A DNA stretch of 64,000 nucleotides, taken from positions 724,250 to 788,249 of the forward strand of contig NZ_LN875035.1 of NCBI RefSeq assembly GCF_001282685.1, read 5' to 3'. The notes under the pieces were generated by a model, which did no database searches, was not told the DNA's origin, and was given only the letters and a program-made list of their open reading frames with translations. A program made the position numbers and the translations under genes. Positions 25,491-34,320 of the stretch are shown piece after piece (position 1 is the first letter of the stretch; each line of letters starts with the position of its first letter). This stretch comes from Niameybacter massiliensis (GTDB taxonomy: Bacteria > Bacillota > Clostridia > Lachnospirales > Cellulosilyticaceae).

Positions 25491-27965
25491 CTAAATAAAT
25501 AAATTCAGACCTGAATCTTCTGCTGCTCCTAAGTAGGATGCTACTCCACCAATTTCTACCCCCTCAATAAACTCTTCTTTTTTAATACCCATTAAGTCCA
25601 TACTCATGGCACAAGCAACTACTTTTACACCCATTTTAATAGCATTTTCAATTAATGTATCTAAGCTATCTACATTGTGTTTTTTCATAATCTGCTTGAT
25701 CATAGCTGGTCCCATACCTCCCATATTCATTTTAGAAAGGCCTAATTTATCTGTATGACTAGGCAACATCATATCAAACATTTTTTCCATTGTATCTTTT
25801 TGCACTTTAGGTCTATCTTTACTTTTTAAAATACTAAGTCCCCAGAAAGTAAAGAACATAGTCACTTCTTTTCCCATAGAAGCTGCACCTGTTGCAATAA
25901 TAAAAGAAGCTATGGCTTTATCCAAGTCTCCACTAAATACAACAAGTGTAGCACCATTTTTATCATTTGTTGCTACTGAACAAGATAGTGCCTGTGTTTT
26001 TTGTGCGCCTTTTTGAATCGTGGCTACAAAAGCTTTACGTTCCTTTACATACTCCGCTTTTAAAAGTGTATGATGGGTTTTTTCACACCACGCACCAATA
26101 TCTTTTGAAAAGCCCGGATCACTCGCACTTACTTCTAACAGTTCTCCTTCTTCCATGGTATTCATCTGCTCAAATACTTTACGGATAGGTCCTGGGCATT
26201 GTAAGCCACAAGCATTCAATTGATACTTTGCTTCCATAGTTACATTCTCCTTTACATGCTCAACTTGACTTGGTGGATTGTTTTTTTCTTTTATTTGTTG
26301 TGCGTTGTAATCTTTTTCTCCACGTTGCATATATAAATAGGTTTTAATACCGCCATCAATATTTTTACACTTAAATCCATATTGACTTAATAATCTACAC
26401 CCTACATAACCTCTTTGCCCAACTTGGCAAGTAACATAAATGATTCTATCTTTTGGAAGCTCTTCCATACGTTCACGAACTTGCCCCAGCGGCATATGAA
26501 TTGCATCTGGTACTTCACCCGTTGCAAGTTCAAATTCTTCTCTAACGTCTAAAATAACACCTCCATTTTTCACAGCTTCATCTATTTCATCCCATTGTAT
26601 AACTTCCACTAATCCATCTAAAATATTGCTCCCATAATACCCCATCATATTGACAGGGTCTTTAGCTGAATTATAAGGTGGTGCATAACATGGTTCTACA
26701 TCTTGTAAATCATAAACTGTAAATCCAGCTTTAATAGCTGTTGCTAGTACATCAATACGCTTTTCTACACCTTCCATCCCTACACCCTGAGCACCTAAAA
26801 CACGCCCCGTTTCTTTATCAAAGAGAAGTTTAAAAGCAATTGGGAAAGAACCTGGGTAGTAACCTGCATGAGAACCTGGATGAATGTGTAGTGCTTGATA
26901 ATTTTTCCCTAGACGTTTTAATGTTTTTTCGTTATTGCCTGTTGTAGCAACTGTGTAATCAAAAACTTTGGCTACTGATGAGCCCAGTGTTCCTTTATAA
27001 CGTTCCTTACGTCCACATAAGTTATTTGCAACAATATGTCCTTGTCTATTGGCTGGCCATGCTAATGGAATCATCACTTGTTCTCCACTTACAAAGTCAT
27101 TTACTGCAACTGCATCACCTAGTGCATAGATTGACTCATCTGATGTTTGCATATAGTCATTGACAAGGATTGACCCACGTGGTGTCACTTCAAGTCCAGC
27201 TTCTTTTGCAAGACTCGTTTCCGGTGTTACACCAATAGAAAGAATAATAAAATCTGTTTCTATTACTTCACCATTTTGTAAAATAATCTTATTTCCTTCA
27301 TCTTCAAATTCTTTTACACCGTTACTTAGAATAAGATGTACACCTTTATCTATTAAATGAGAGTGAATCATACTTACCATTTCAGGGTCTAATGGCGTCA
27401 TAACCTGATTACTTGCTTCAACAAGTGTTAACTCTACCCCTAACTCATGTAAGTTTTCTAACATTTCAAGCCCTATAAAGCCACCACCGATTACAGTAAC
27501 TCTTTTAGGTTTTTCTTTTTCAATATAGGCCTTAATGGCATCTGTATCTGGTATATTTCTTAATGTAAATAAATTTCTACAGGCCTCTATACCTGGAATC
27601 TTTGGAACAATAGGATGAGCACCTGGAGAAAGTACTAATTGGTCATAACTTTCTTCATAACTTTCACCTGATTGAAGATTTTTTGCAACGATCTTTTTAC
27701 CTACTCGGTCAATGCTGACCACTTCAGTTAATGCACGTATATCTAAATTAAATTTATGGCTCATTTCTTCTACACTTTGTAAAATAAGCTGACTACGTTC
27801 ACCAATAACATCACCGATATAATAAGGTAATCCACAGTTTGCAAAAGAAATATATTCACCTTTTTCAAATATAATGATTTCTATAGACTCATCTAATCTT
27901 CTAAGTCGAGCAGCAGTAGATGCACCACCTGCTACACCACCCACAATAATGACCTTTTTGCCCAT
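25491..27965 (-). CDS. four-domain CoA-disulfide reductase/rhodanese/TusA/DsrE fusion
   Basis: An 824-aa sulfur-handling fusion. Residues 1-445 are a FAD/NAD disulfide reductase (GGVAGGASTAARLRRL at 9-24, redox Cys44 in SFANCGLPYY, GGGFIGLEMLENL near 160). Residues 455-550 are a rhodanese with Cys near 513 in VTCQVGQRGY. Residues 575-645 are TusA-like with the CPGP motif near 590 (NACGLQCPGPIRK). Residues 665-824 are DsrE/F-like with a cysteine in VVACAMSMDLMG. It could pass sulfane sulfur from the reductase through three carriers. AGGAGTGAAAAT precedes the ATG. It is monocistronic with its own Crp-type promoter. Confidence 0.92.
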   Translation of the reverse strand: MGKKVIIVGGVAGGASTAARLRRLDESIEIIIFEKGEYISFANCGLPYYIGDVIGERSQLILQSVEEMSHKFNLDIRALTEVVSIDRVGKKIVAKNLQSGESYEESYDQLVLSPGAHPIVPKIPGIEACRNLFTLRNIPDTDAIKAYIEKEKPKRVTVIGGGFIGLEMLENLHELGVELTLVEASNQVMTPLDPEMVSMIHSHLIDKGVHLILSNGVKEFEDEGNKIILQNGEVIETDFIILSIGVTPETSLAKEAGLEVTPRGSILVNDYMQTSDESIYALGDAVAVNDFVSGEQVMIPLAWPANRQGHIVANNLCGRKERYKGTLGSSVAKVFDYTVATTGNNEKTLKRLGKNYQALHIHPGSHAGYYPGSFPIAFKLLFDKETGRVLGAQGVGMEGVEKRIDVLATAIKAGFTVYDLQDVEPCYAPPYNSAKDPVNMMGYYGSNILDGLVEVIQWDEIDEAVKNGGVILDVREEFELATGEVPDAIHMPLGQVRERMEELPKDRIIYVTCQVGQRGYVGCRLLSQYGFKCKNIDGGIKTYLYMQRGEKDYNAQQIKEKNNPPSQVEHVKENVTMEAKYQLNACGLQCPGPIRKVFEQMNTMEEGELLEVSASDPGFSKDIGAWCEKTHHTLLKAEYVKERKAFVATIQKGAQKTQALSCSVATNDKNGATLVVFSGDLDKAIASFIIATGAASMGKEVTMFFTFWGLSILKSKDRPKVQKDTMEKMFDMMLPSHTDKLGLSKMNMGGMGPAMIKQIMKKHNVDSLDTLIENAIKMGVKVVACAMSMDLMGIKKEEFIEGVEIGGVASYLGAAEDSGLNLFI

Positions 27966-28056
27966 ATTTTCACTCCTATTCTTTATTATAACGTTACTTA
28001 AACGCTTATATTTGTATTGCTATTTCTTCAACTTTTTAATTTAAATGTATAAATCT

Positions 28057-28098
28057 ATTTTAGCCATTTTTATTTTTATTTTCTGTGATTAAGTTACA
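28057..28098 (-). promoter_or_regulatory. Crp-type box and -10 of the 824-aa fusion gene
   Basis: TGTGATTAAGTTACA (28084-28098, centre 28091) fits TGTRA-N5-TYACA. On the minus strand TAAAAT begins at 28062, 29 nt from the centre, so the box sits at about -41. Confidence 0.75.
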
Positions 28099-28114
28099 TT
28101 CAACACGTTTTCTC

Positions 28115-28156
28115 TGTAACTTAATTACAGAATTTCATCCATTTATCATCTATACT
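28115..28156 (+). promoter_or_regulatory. Crp-type box and -10 of the DUF6132 gene
   Basis: TGTAACTTAATTACA (28115-28129, centre 28122) is a nearly perfect dyad. On the plus strand TATACT begins at 28151, 29 nt from the centre. The two boxes in this divergent region are 31 bp apart centre to centre (three helical turns) and their 17-bp surroundings form a near-perfect large inverted repeat. Confidence 0.78.
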
Positions 28157-28196
28157 TGCCTTATTCCATTTTCAGACATTCAAAAGGAGCATTTCT

Positions 28197-28352
28197 ATGT
28201 TACAGACATTAACTTTCCCATTAATAGGCGGCCTACTTGGTTTGGGCTATTATAAACTTATTGGCTGCTCCTCAGGTAGCTGTCCTATTACTTCTAGCCC
28301 TTATGCCTCTATTCTTTATGGCATCTTTCTAGGCATACTTCTAGCTGCTTAA
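28197..28352 (+). CDS. 51-aa membrane mini-protein, DUF6132-like
   Basis: A 51-aa protein translated from the ATG at 28197, with AAAAGGAGC 7 bases upstream. It consists of a glycine-rich hydrophobic segment (PLIGGLLGLGYYKLIG), a cysteine motif GCSSGSCPITSSP and a second hydrophobic segment (ASILYGIFLGILLAA). The layout matches the DUF6132 family as I remember it. The two cysteines fit a sulfur-related role. It is divergent from the 824-aa fusion gene and has its own Crp-type box. A strong terminator follows directly. Confidence 0.82.
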   Translation: MLQTLTFPLIGGLLGLGYYKLIGCSSGSCPITSSPYASILYGIFLGILLAA

Positions 28353-28353
28353 T

Positions 28354-28396
28354 AACTAAAAGGCAAGACTCTATTTAAGAGTCTTGCCTTTTAGTT
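28354..28396. terminator. bidirectional terminator between DUF6132 and beta-helix genes
   Basis: A perfect 19-bp stem (28354-28372 with 28378-28396) with a 5-nt loop, flanked by A/T runs. It overlaps the stop of the lipoprotein gene at 28395. Confidence 0.9.
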
Positions 28397-30305
28397 AAAA
28401 TTGAACACGTTGGCCGTTTATATAAAGATTGAATCCATTACTTTTAATTTGATTTAAGTCACCATCTAATGCTGTAATATAAGAATCCCCTGTAAGTGTC
28501 CATGTACTTGTGCCATCTATACTTACTTTAACGTTACCTCCATTACCTGTTTCATTAATGGAACCTGTAAATGCGGAGCCTTCACTTAAAGTCATATCCA
28601 TTGTAGAAATCTCATCTACAATCATTTTTCCTTCTAATACTTGATGGGTTGCAATAACTGTTGCTTTACCACCATTGCTTCCTTTTGTTCCCCATCCTCT
28701 TGAACTTTCATTCCCTGCTATTTTAAGTAAAATGTCATTGGCAAGGTTAAGTTTCACATCAGATAATTCTATGGTACAAGTTGTATTGGTTACATAGAAT
28801 AAGTCACCTTGTTTGGCTGTAATACTTCCACCTTTTGCTGTAAAAGTAGAGTGACCCATTTCTGCATCTCCAGACATACTTTGATAGATCATAATATTTT
28901 GGATATTCTCATTAGCTTCTAAATGATTGCTGTCCATACTTCCTACTACATTACAATTTTCAAGTCTTACAGAGTTTTTACCTTCTATTACAATAGCCTC
29001 TGAGTGATTTGCAGTTAAAGTTGCATCTGCTACAGATATATCTGCTGTACTGTAGATTGCAGGGCTTCCAGTACCATTGGTTGTGTAAGTCCCACCTTTG
29101 ACATTTACAATACCGCCCCCACGGTCACTACGAATAGCCGCTGCTGACTCACCTTGGGTTTCAATATCTAAATGGGTTGCATGGGTTGTTCCACCACCTG
29201 TTGTTTGAATCCCACCTGAATTTCTGGCAGATGTACGAATAGTAGAATTTGAAATATTAACAGTGGTACCTTCTCCATAACTAAAGACACCATTACCATT
29301 TACAGTCTCAGTATTTACTGTTGCATTTTCAACGGTTACTTGTGCGCCATTGGTTGCAAGTAACGCAGCATTTTGGCCATAGAAGTCACCATTTTCTGTA
29401 TTGGAAGATTCGCCTTCTAATTTCTCAACTTGAATGTCTTGCAAGACAACATTTGCCCCATCTACACGTAAAGCGTTTTCATCGTCTCCTGTTGAAGCAT
29501 AGTGCTCATTACTTATACTTCCATCTGTATCAATAGTATGGGCTGATGTCCCCTGTGTAACCGTATGGCTGCCACCAAATCCACCACCCATTTGTAAGTT
29601 TTTTACTACAATACTTGTTGCTACATTGCCATCACCTAGGGCGATTTCTAGTACATCATTCACACCAATGTTATCCATTGTTCCTTCTTGTGTACCTTGT
29701 AACATCTCAATTGTAATCTTTGTCTGATCATCTACTGTAAAACTTATAGATTCACCCAGCTCATTAAATACTTTTCCACCCATAGCATTTTCACCTGGCA
29801 TGCCACCTTCTGGTTTTGCTGGTACGCCTGCTTCTCCTGCTTGCGCTTCACCATCTGGTAAGGCTGGTGGCGTTTCTCCCGTTGGTGCTTCTCCATTCGG
29901 TAACGCTGGTGGCGCTTCTCCCGTTGGTGTTTCTCCATCCGGTAACGCTGGTGGCGCTTCACTTGTTGGTGCTTCTCCATTCGGTAACGCTGGTGGCGCT
30001 TCACTTGCCTGTACTTCTCCATCTGGTAAGGCTGGTGGATTTTCATCTGTTGGTGTTTCTCCGTTTGGTAAGGCTGGTGGTCCTGAATTTTCGGTTAGTT
30101 CGCCTTGTATGGCTGTTATAATATTCCCCTCAATACTTTGAACTTTAACCGTTTGCACTTGTTCTCCCCCTTGCTCTTCTTTTATTTTTGTTGTATCTTC
30201 GATTACTTTATATTCTTGGGCCTTTGTTGTATTACATCCTGTCAGTAAACTCGTCGCTATTACTACAGCTAACATCGGTTTTACATTTCTAAAGTTCATA
30301 TTCAT
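28395..30305 (-). CDS. secreted beta-helix lipoprotein with tandem Pro-rich repeats
   Basis: A 636-aa surface protein. The lipobox LLTGC gives lipidated Cys24. Residues 76-159 are six 14-aa repeats (PPALPNGEAPTGEA type), a flexible acidic Pro-rich stalk. Residues 180-240 form a small beta domain. From about 255 to 600 the sequence has the Asn/Thr/Gly-rich ladder of a right-handed parallel beta-helix (GANVVLQDIQVEKLEGES, GNGVFSYGEGTTVNISNSTI, GGIVNVKGGTYTTNGTG), ending with STWTLTGDSYITAL. It may bind or cut polysaccharide, but no catalytic residues are evident. AAAAGGAGT precedes the start, and the second ATG (30299) is also possible. Confidence 0.85.
   Translation of the reverse strand: MNMNFRNVKPMLAVVIATSLLTGCNTTKAQEYKVIEDTTKIKEEQGGEQVQTVKVQSIEGNIITAIQGELTENSGPPALPNGETPTDENPPALPDGEVQASEAPPALPNGEAPTSEAPPALPDGETPTGEAPPALPNGEAPTGETPPALPDGEAQAGEAGVPAKPEGGMPGENAMGGKVFNELGESISFTVDDQTKITIEMLQGTQEGTMDNIGVNDVLEIALGDGNVATSIVVKNLQMGGGFGGSHTVTQGTSAHTIDTDGSISNEHYASTGDDENALRVDGANVVLQDIQVEKLEGESSNTENGDFYGQNAALLATNGAQVTVENATVNTETVNGNGVFSYGEGTTVNISNSTIRTSARNSGGIQTTGGGTTHATHLDIETQGESAAAIRSDRGGGIVNVKGGTYTTNGTGSPAIYSTADISVADATLTANHSEAIVIEGKNSVRLENCNVVGSMDSNHLEANENIQNIMIYQSMSGDAEMGHSTFTAKGGSITAKQGDLFYVTNTTCTIELSDVKLNLANDILLKIAGNESSRGWGTKGSNGGKATVIATHQVLEGKMIVDEISTMDMTLSEGSAFTGSINETGNGGNVKVSIDGTSTWTLTGDSYITALDGDLNQIKSNGFNLYINGQRVQF
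29829..30080 (-). repeat. six 42-bp tandem repeats inside the lipoprotein gene
   Basis: Six in-frame 42-bp units encode alternating PPALPNGE and PPALPDGE blocks. The units alternate Asn/Asp at position 6, and adjacent pairs are more alike, suggesting growth by 84-bp duplication. Copy number can change by recombination without breaking the frame. Confidence 0.9.
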
Positions 30306-30373
30306 ATACTCCTTTTCACTTCATTTGCTTACGAAAGCTTTATAAATAAGAGTTTAGTGTATTAACCTTAATG

Positions 30374-30732
30374 TTAGCTTAATCCCTTAACATTTATTTT
30401 TACACTATCTATCAGTTCAATTTCTATTATAATGCTATCAAGTACTTGCTTATCTCTTAACCGCATTAACCACTGCTTCTGCATATACGTCTTACAAGCT
30501 ACTAGCCTATTTTGTGTTTCTTCTAATGCTATCCTTCTGGCTAATAAGTCACTTTCTATCTGTTTACTTGCATGATCTATTTTGATACAGCACACCTGTA
30601 CCTCTTCTTCCATTTTTCTTTTTAATACACCTTTTTGGCACCAGCCCTTAGCTTCGCTTTCAATCCAATTTCTAAGCATCTCCTACCCACAGTTCTCGAA
30701 TACTTTTTAATTATTTTCTCACAATCCATCAT
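30374..30732 (-). pseudogene. small unknown gene, apparently split by a -1 frameshift
   Basis: Two overlapping frames make one plausible protein. The first starts at ATG 30732 behind AAGGGTGAG (MMDCEKIIKKYSRTVGRR) and stops at 30622. The second runs open to 30374 and is rich in charged residues (LLARRIALEETQNRLVACK, KQWLMRLRDKQVLDSII), probably helical. The frames join by a -1 shift at a run of five A's (30632-30636, minus strand). The ATG at 30679 of the second frame has its ribosome site directly abutting it, so it is a poor start. It is either programmed frameshifting, a broken gene or a sequencing error. I do not recognise the family. Confidence 0.4.
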
Positions 30733-30794
30733 CTCTCACCCTTCTTTTTTAATAAGAAATGCCTATATATTCCTGTTTTATCTTTTCAAGGCAT

Positions 30795-30832
30795 AAAAAA
30801 TAGACATCCCCTTGTTATATAATGGGATGTCT
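30795..30832 (-). terminator. intrinsic terminator after kdpE
   Basis: AGACATCCC (30802-30810) pairs with GGGATGTCT (30824-30832). Six A's on the left give a U-run for the kdpDE transcript. Confidence 0.8.
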
Positions 30833-30908
30833 TATAGGTCTTACAAGTGACATATTTCATTACTACATATATCCTATAATATAATTTTATACTCGTAAAT
30901 ATCTTCTA

Positions 30909-31631
30909 TTAATTTATTTTATTTTTCTCTATTCTAACCATTCCATATCCAATGCCTATGCGGGTTTGAATATATTTTTCTTTTGTTTTGTCCTGTTCAA
31001 TTTTCTTTCTTAGGGTCGCCATATACACTCTAAGAGATGATAAATCACTTTCAATAGCGTTAATCCAAACTTTATCCAATATGTATTGATGGGTTAAAAC
31101 TTTCCCTACATTCTTAGCAAGTAAGCACAATAGGTTATACTCCATAGGCATCAGATGCACAACTTCTTCTCCAACCTTAACTGTTGCCGATGTATAATCA
31201 ATAGATAAATCACCATTTTCAAAAATGGTTTCAACTTGAGTCCCCTTATTTTCTAAATACTGCAACCTACGAAGTGTAGAACGTATACGTGCAAGTAGCT
31301 CTTCTACACTAAATGGTTTCGTTAAATAATCATCTGCGCCTGCATCTAAGGCTTCTATTTTATCTTTATCATCACTTCTTGCGCTAATGACAATAATGGG
31401 TGCCACCGACCAGGTGCGAATTTTCTTAATCACCTCTATACCATCCATATCAGGTAATCCTAAATCCATCAGAAAAATATCAGGTTGATGAGAAACCGCT
31501 ACTAACAGGGCCTCTTTTCCATCTGATGCAGTTTGATATTTATAATCTTGTGTATCTAGTGTTGTCATAATCAGATTACGAATAGGTGTATCATCTTCTA
31601 CAACAAGTATGTCTAGTTTACCATTAACCAT
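30909..31631 (-). CDS. kdpE: KDP operon response regulator KdpE
   Basis: A 240-aa OmpR/PhoB-family activator of potassium-limited growth. The receiver domain has the acidic pocket VVEDD (10-14), phospho-acceptor Asp56 in LMDLGLPD and Lys in DYLTKPFS. The C-terminal winged helix (about 130-235) includes MPMEYNLLCLLAKNVGKVLT and LRVYMATLRKKIEQD. Its start overlaps the kdpD stop by 8 bases. It probably binds the tandem 11-bp repeats found upstream of kdpA. Confidence 0.96.
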   Translation of the reverse strand: MVNGKLDILVVEDDTPIRNLIMTTLDTQDYKYQTASDGKEALLVAVSHQPDIFLMDLGLPDMDGIEVIKKIRTWSVAPIIVISARSDDKDKIEALDAGADDYLTKPFSVEELLARIRSTLRRLQYLENKGTQVETIFENGDLSIDYTSATVKVGEEVVHLMPMEYNLLCLLAKNVGKVLTHQYILDKVWINAIESDLSSLRVYMATLRKKIEQDKTKEKYIQTRIGIGYGMVRIEKNKIN

Positions 31632-34296
31632 CTATTTGTACCTCCTCTTGCTTCAATGTAAATCTAAAAATGGTTCCACTTGGTTTATTATCATGAACTG
31701 AAATTTGCCCACCATGGGCTTCTATAATAGACTTGCATAAGGCTAGCCCAAGTCCCATACCTCTTCTACCATCTGCCACTGCTTGCCCAGATGTATAGAA
31801 CATATCAAATAACTTAGCCTTTTCTTCATCTTTAATCCCTTTACCATTATCTATGACTTCAACGACAATCCACTCTCTTCGTTTCCTTGTACGAATTTGG
31901 ATGGTTGTACCAGGTGCTGTGTATTTAAGGGCATTATCAATTAAATTAATAAACACTTGCACAATAAGCTTTGTATCCATCTTGACCATAAATAAATCAT
32001 TTTCTTGATTCACAATAATCTTATGATCCGTTTTCTTTTTACTTAGATGTTGAAGTGCTTCTGCTATCACATCATCTAATAATTCTACTTGCAGATTAAG
32101 TGAGACTCTTCCATCTTCAATACGTGTAACAGAAAGAAGATTCTCTACTAAATTAATAAGCCACATCGCCTCTTCGTAAATATCTTCATAAAGTTCACTT
32201 TTATGTGCCTCATCTATTTTGTCTCCACTACTCATAAGTACCCCTGCATTTCCTGAAATACTGGTAAGTGGTGTACGTAAATCATGTGAGATGGATCTTA
32301 ATAAATTGGCTCTCAATTGTTCTTTTTGAAGTTGCATCGCTGCTTCTTTTCTTTCCTTTATAAGGGCTTCTTTTTCAAGTGCTAAAGCACATTCATTTAA
32401 AATAGCTCCCATCAGCCCTTCTTGAAAAGCATCCATTGCCTTGTCTTTCATATCTATCCCAACAACACCAAAGACTTGCTCTCCACTACGTACGGCTAAA
32501 TATAAATATTTAACACCTGGCAATGTACTTGTAGAAAATCCTGCATGCTTATTATTTTTGTAAACCCACTGGGCCACACCTAATTCTCTTTGATCGTAAG
32601 GAGATATTTCCTCTTCACCCCCCCACTTCCAAACAATAGGTTCTGGATGTATTTCAGGATTACCACTATAAAATAAAATATTTCTTTCTAAAAGTTCACT
32701 GAGCTGCTTTGCGGTATACGATACAATAGCCTCAACATCTACTGCTTGTTGAAACCTTTGACTTGTCTCAAGCAAAATTTCTGTTCGATAAGATTTCATG
32801 ACTGCCTGTTTGGCTTGCTGCTTAATCTTTTGCATTAACGTTGTACTGATAAAAGCCATAATAAACATAATCGCAAAAGTAGCCATATAACCTGGGTCAT
32901 ATACTGAAAATGTTCGAATCGGTTCAGTAAAGCAATAATTAAATACAAATACACTTAAAATACTTGCAATGGTACTACATAGCCTATGCCTTGTAAAAAG
33001 AGATGTAATCATGACGCCTAATAAATAGACCATAATCAAATTGGCTTCACTAAATCCCCAATAAGCAAATAAATAAGAAATACCTGTAGATAATCCTAGA
33101 ACAATCATTGAAATCAATATGTCTTGCATGATTAAATTCGTTTGATACTTGAAGCTTCTTTGACGTTTCTTAATATATTTTTTTTCGTAGCTATCAGGTA
33201 TGACAAAAATCTCAATTTGAGGTGCTAATTTTGTTAACCGTTCTGAGAAACTTTCTTTCACTCCAAAACGTGACCTTTTTGTATAGGTTCGCCCAAGTAC
33301 AACTTTTGTCACTTTTGCAGCCTTTGCATATTCTGCAATCTGCTCTACAATATCATTGCCATAAGAAGTGACAGTCTTGGCACCTAATTGCTCTGCAAGT
33401 CTTGAATGCCATCTTAACCGTTCTAAATCTTCATTTGAGAACTCAGTAAAGTCTGATGTCTCTACAAAAAAGGCTGTAAATTTACCATGAAAAGCACTTG
33501 CCATACGTGCAGCTTGACGAATAACTTTTTCATTGGAAGGTGAAGGTGATAGACAGATGAGTAAATGTTCCGCTGTACTTGATTTTTCTTGGATTAAGTT
33601 CACTCGGTCTGCCATTCTTCTTAAAGCTACTTCTCTTAATGCAATAAGATTTTCAACTGTAAAAAAGTTTTTTACAGCTTGGCTTGCTTGCTTTTCCTTG
33701 TAGATTTTACCTTGTTTAAGCCTTTCTAATAACTCCACAGGCTCTAAGTCTACTAACTCAACTTGGCTTGCACTATCAAATACAAAATCAGGTATGCGCT
33801 CCCTAACTACAATACCTGTAAGCCCTGCTACAATATCATTTAAGCTTTCTATATGTTGAACATTTACCGTGGTATATACATCTATTCCAGCCTTTAGAAG
33901 TTCCTCAATATCTTGATAACGTTTAAGATGCCTGCACCCCTCAGCATTGGTATGTGCCAGCTCATCTACTAAGAGTAGTTGGGGCTTTCTTTTAAGCGCA
34001 CCATCTAAGTCAAATTCTTTTAATAAGATATTTCTATATTCAATTTCAAGACAAGGTAATCTTTCAAGTCCTTCTAATTGAGCCATAGTTTCAGGTCTAG
34101 TATGAGGTTCAATATACCCTGCTACAACATCTATACCACTTTCTTTTGCTGCGTGAGCAGCTTCTAGCATCCCATAGGTTTTACCTACGCCTGCTGCATA
34201 GCCGAAGAATATTTTTAGCTTTCCACTATGTTTTTGCTTTTCCTCTTGTTCTAATTTTTTTAAGATTTCGTCTGGATTACGCATCCTTTCATTCAT
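31624..34296 (-). CDS. kdpD: osmosensitive K+ channel histidine kinase KdpD
   Basis: An 890-aa sensor kinase. The N-terminal KdpD domain has Walker A GYAAGVGKT (32-40) and Walker B LLLVDELAHTN. A universal-stress-like domain follows (LLICLSPSPSNEKVIRQAAR to about 370), then four membrane segments around 395-495 and a GAF domain. The HisKA segment LRSISHDLRTPLTSISGNAG contains the phosphorylated His, and the HATPase ends with N-, G1- and G2-box motifs (NLIDNALKYT, VIDNGKGI, GMGLGLAL). GAGGG precedes the ATG. It lies downstream of kdpC, separated by a hairpin and a tetranucleotide repeat. Confidence 0.97.
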   Translation of the reverse strand: MNERMRNPDEILKKLEQEEKQKHSGKLKIFFGYAAGVGKTYGMLEAAHAAKESGIDVVAGYIEPHTRPETMAQLEGLERLPCLEIEYRNILLKEFDLDGALKRKPQLLLVDELAHTNAEGCRHLKRYQDIEELLKAGIDVYTTVNVQHIESLNDIVAGLTGIVVRERIPDFVFDSASQVELVDLEPVELLERLKQGKIYKEKQASQAVKNFFTVENLIALREVALRRMADRVNLIQEKSSTAEHLLICLSPSPSNEKVIRQAARMASAFHGKFTAFFVETSDFTEFSNEDLERLRWHSRLAEQLGAKTVTSYGNDIVEQIAEYAKAAKVTKVVLGRTYTKRSRFGVKESFSERLTKLAPQIEIFVIPDSYEKKYIKKRQRSFKYQTNLIMQDILISMIVLGLSTGISYLFAYWGFSEANLIMVYLLGVMITSLFTRHRLCSTIASILSVFVFNYCFTEPIRTFSVYDPGYMATFAIMFIMAFISTTLMQKIKQQAKQAVMKSYRTEILLETSQRFQQAVDVEAIVSYTAKQLSELLERNILFYSGNPEIHPEPIVWKWGGEEEISPYDQRELGVAQWVYKNNKHAGFSTSTLPGVKYLYLAVRSGEQVFGVVGIDMKDKAMDAFQEGLMGAILNECALALEKEALIKERKEAAMQLQKEQLRANLLRSISHDLRTPLTSISGNAGVLMSSGDKIDEAHKSELYEDIYEEAMWLINLVENLLSVTRIEDGRVSLNLQVELLDDVIAEALQHLSKKKTDHKIIVNQENDLFMVKMDTKLIVQVFINLIDNALKYTAPGTTIQIRTRKRREWIVVEVIDNGKGIKDEEKAKLFDMFYTSGQAVADGRRGMGLGLALCKSIIEAHGGQISVHDNKPSGTIFRFTLKQEEVQIDG

Positions 34297-34320
34297 TGCA
34301 TTCCCTCTATTCCTAACATC

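Noticed and set aside
29829-30080. Regular repeats that might look like a CRISPR array
   Set aside because: Units are contiguous 42-bp coding repeats without unique spacers and lie in frame in a lipoprotein gene.
29816-30121. Long open frames on both strands across the 42-bp repeats
   Set aside because: They are shadows of the repeat-encoding lipoprotein frame. Repeats whose unit is a multiple of three stay open in other frames.
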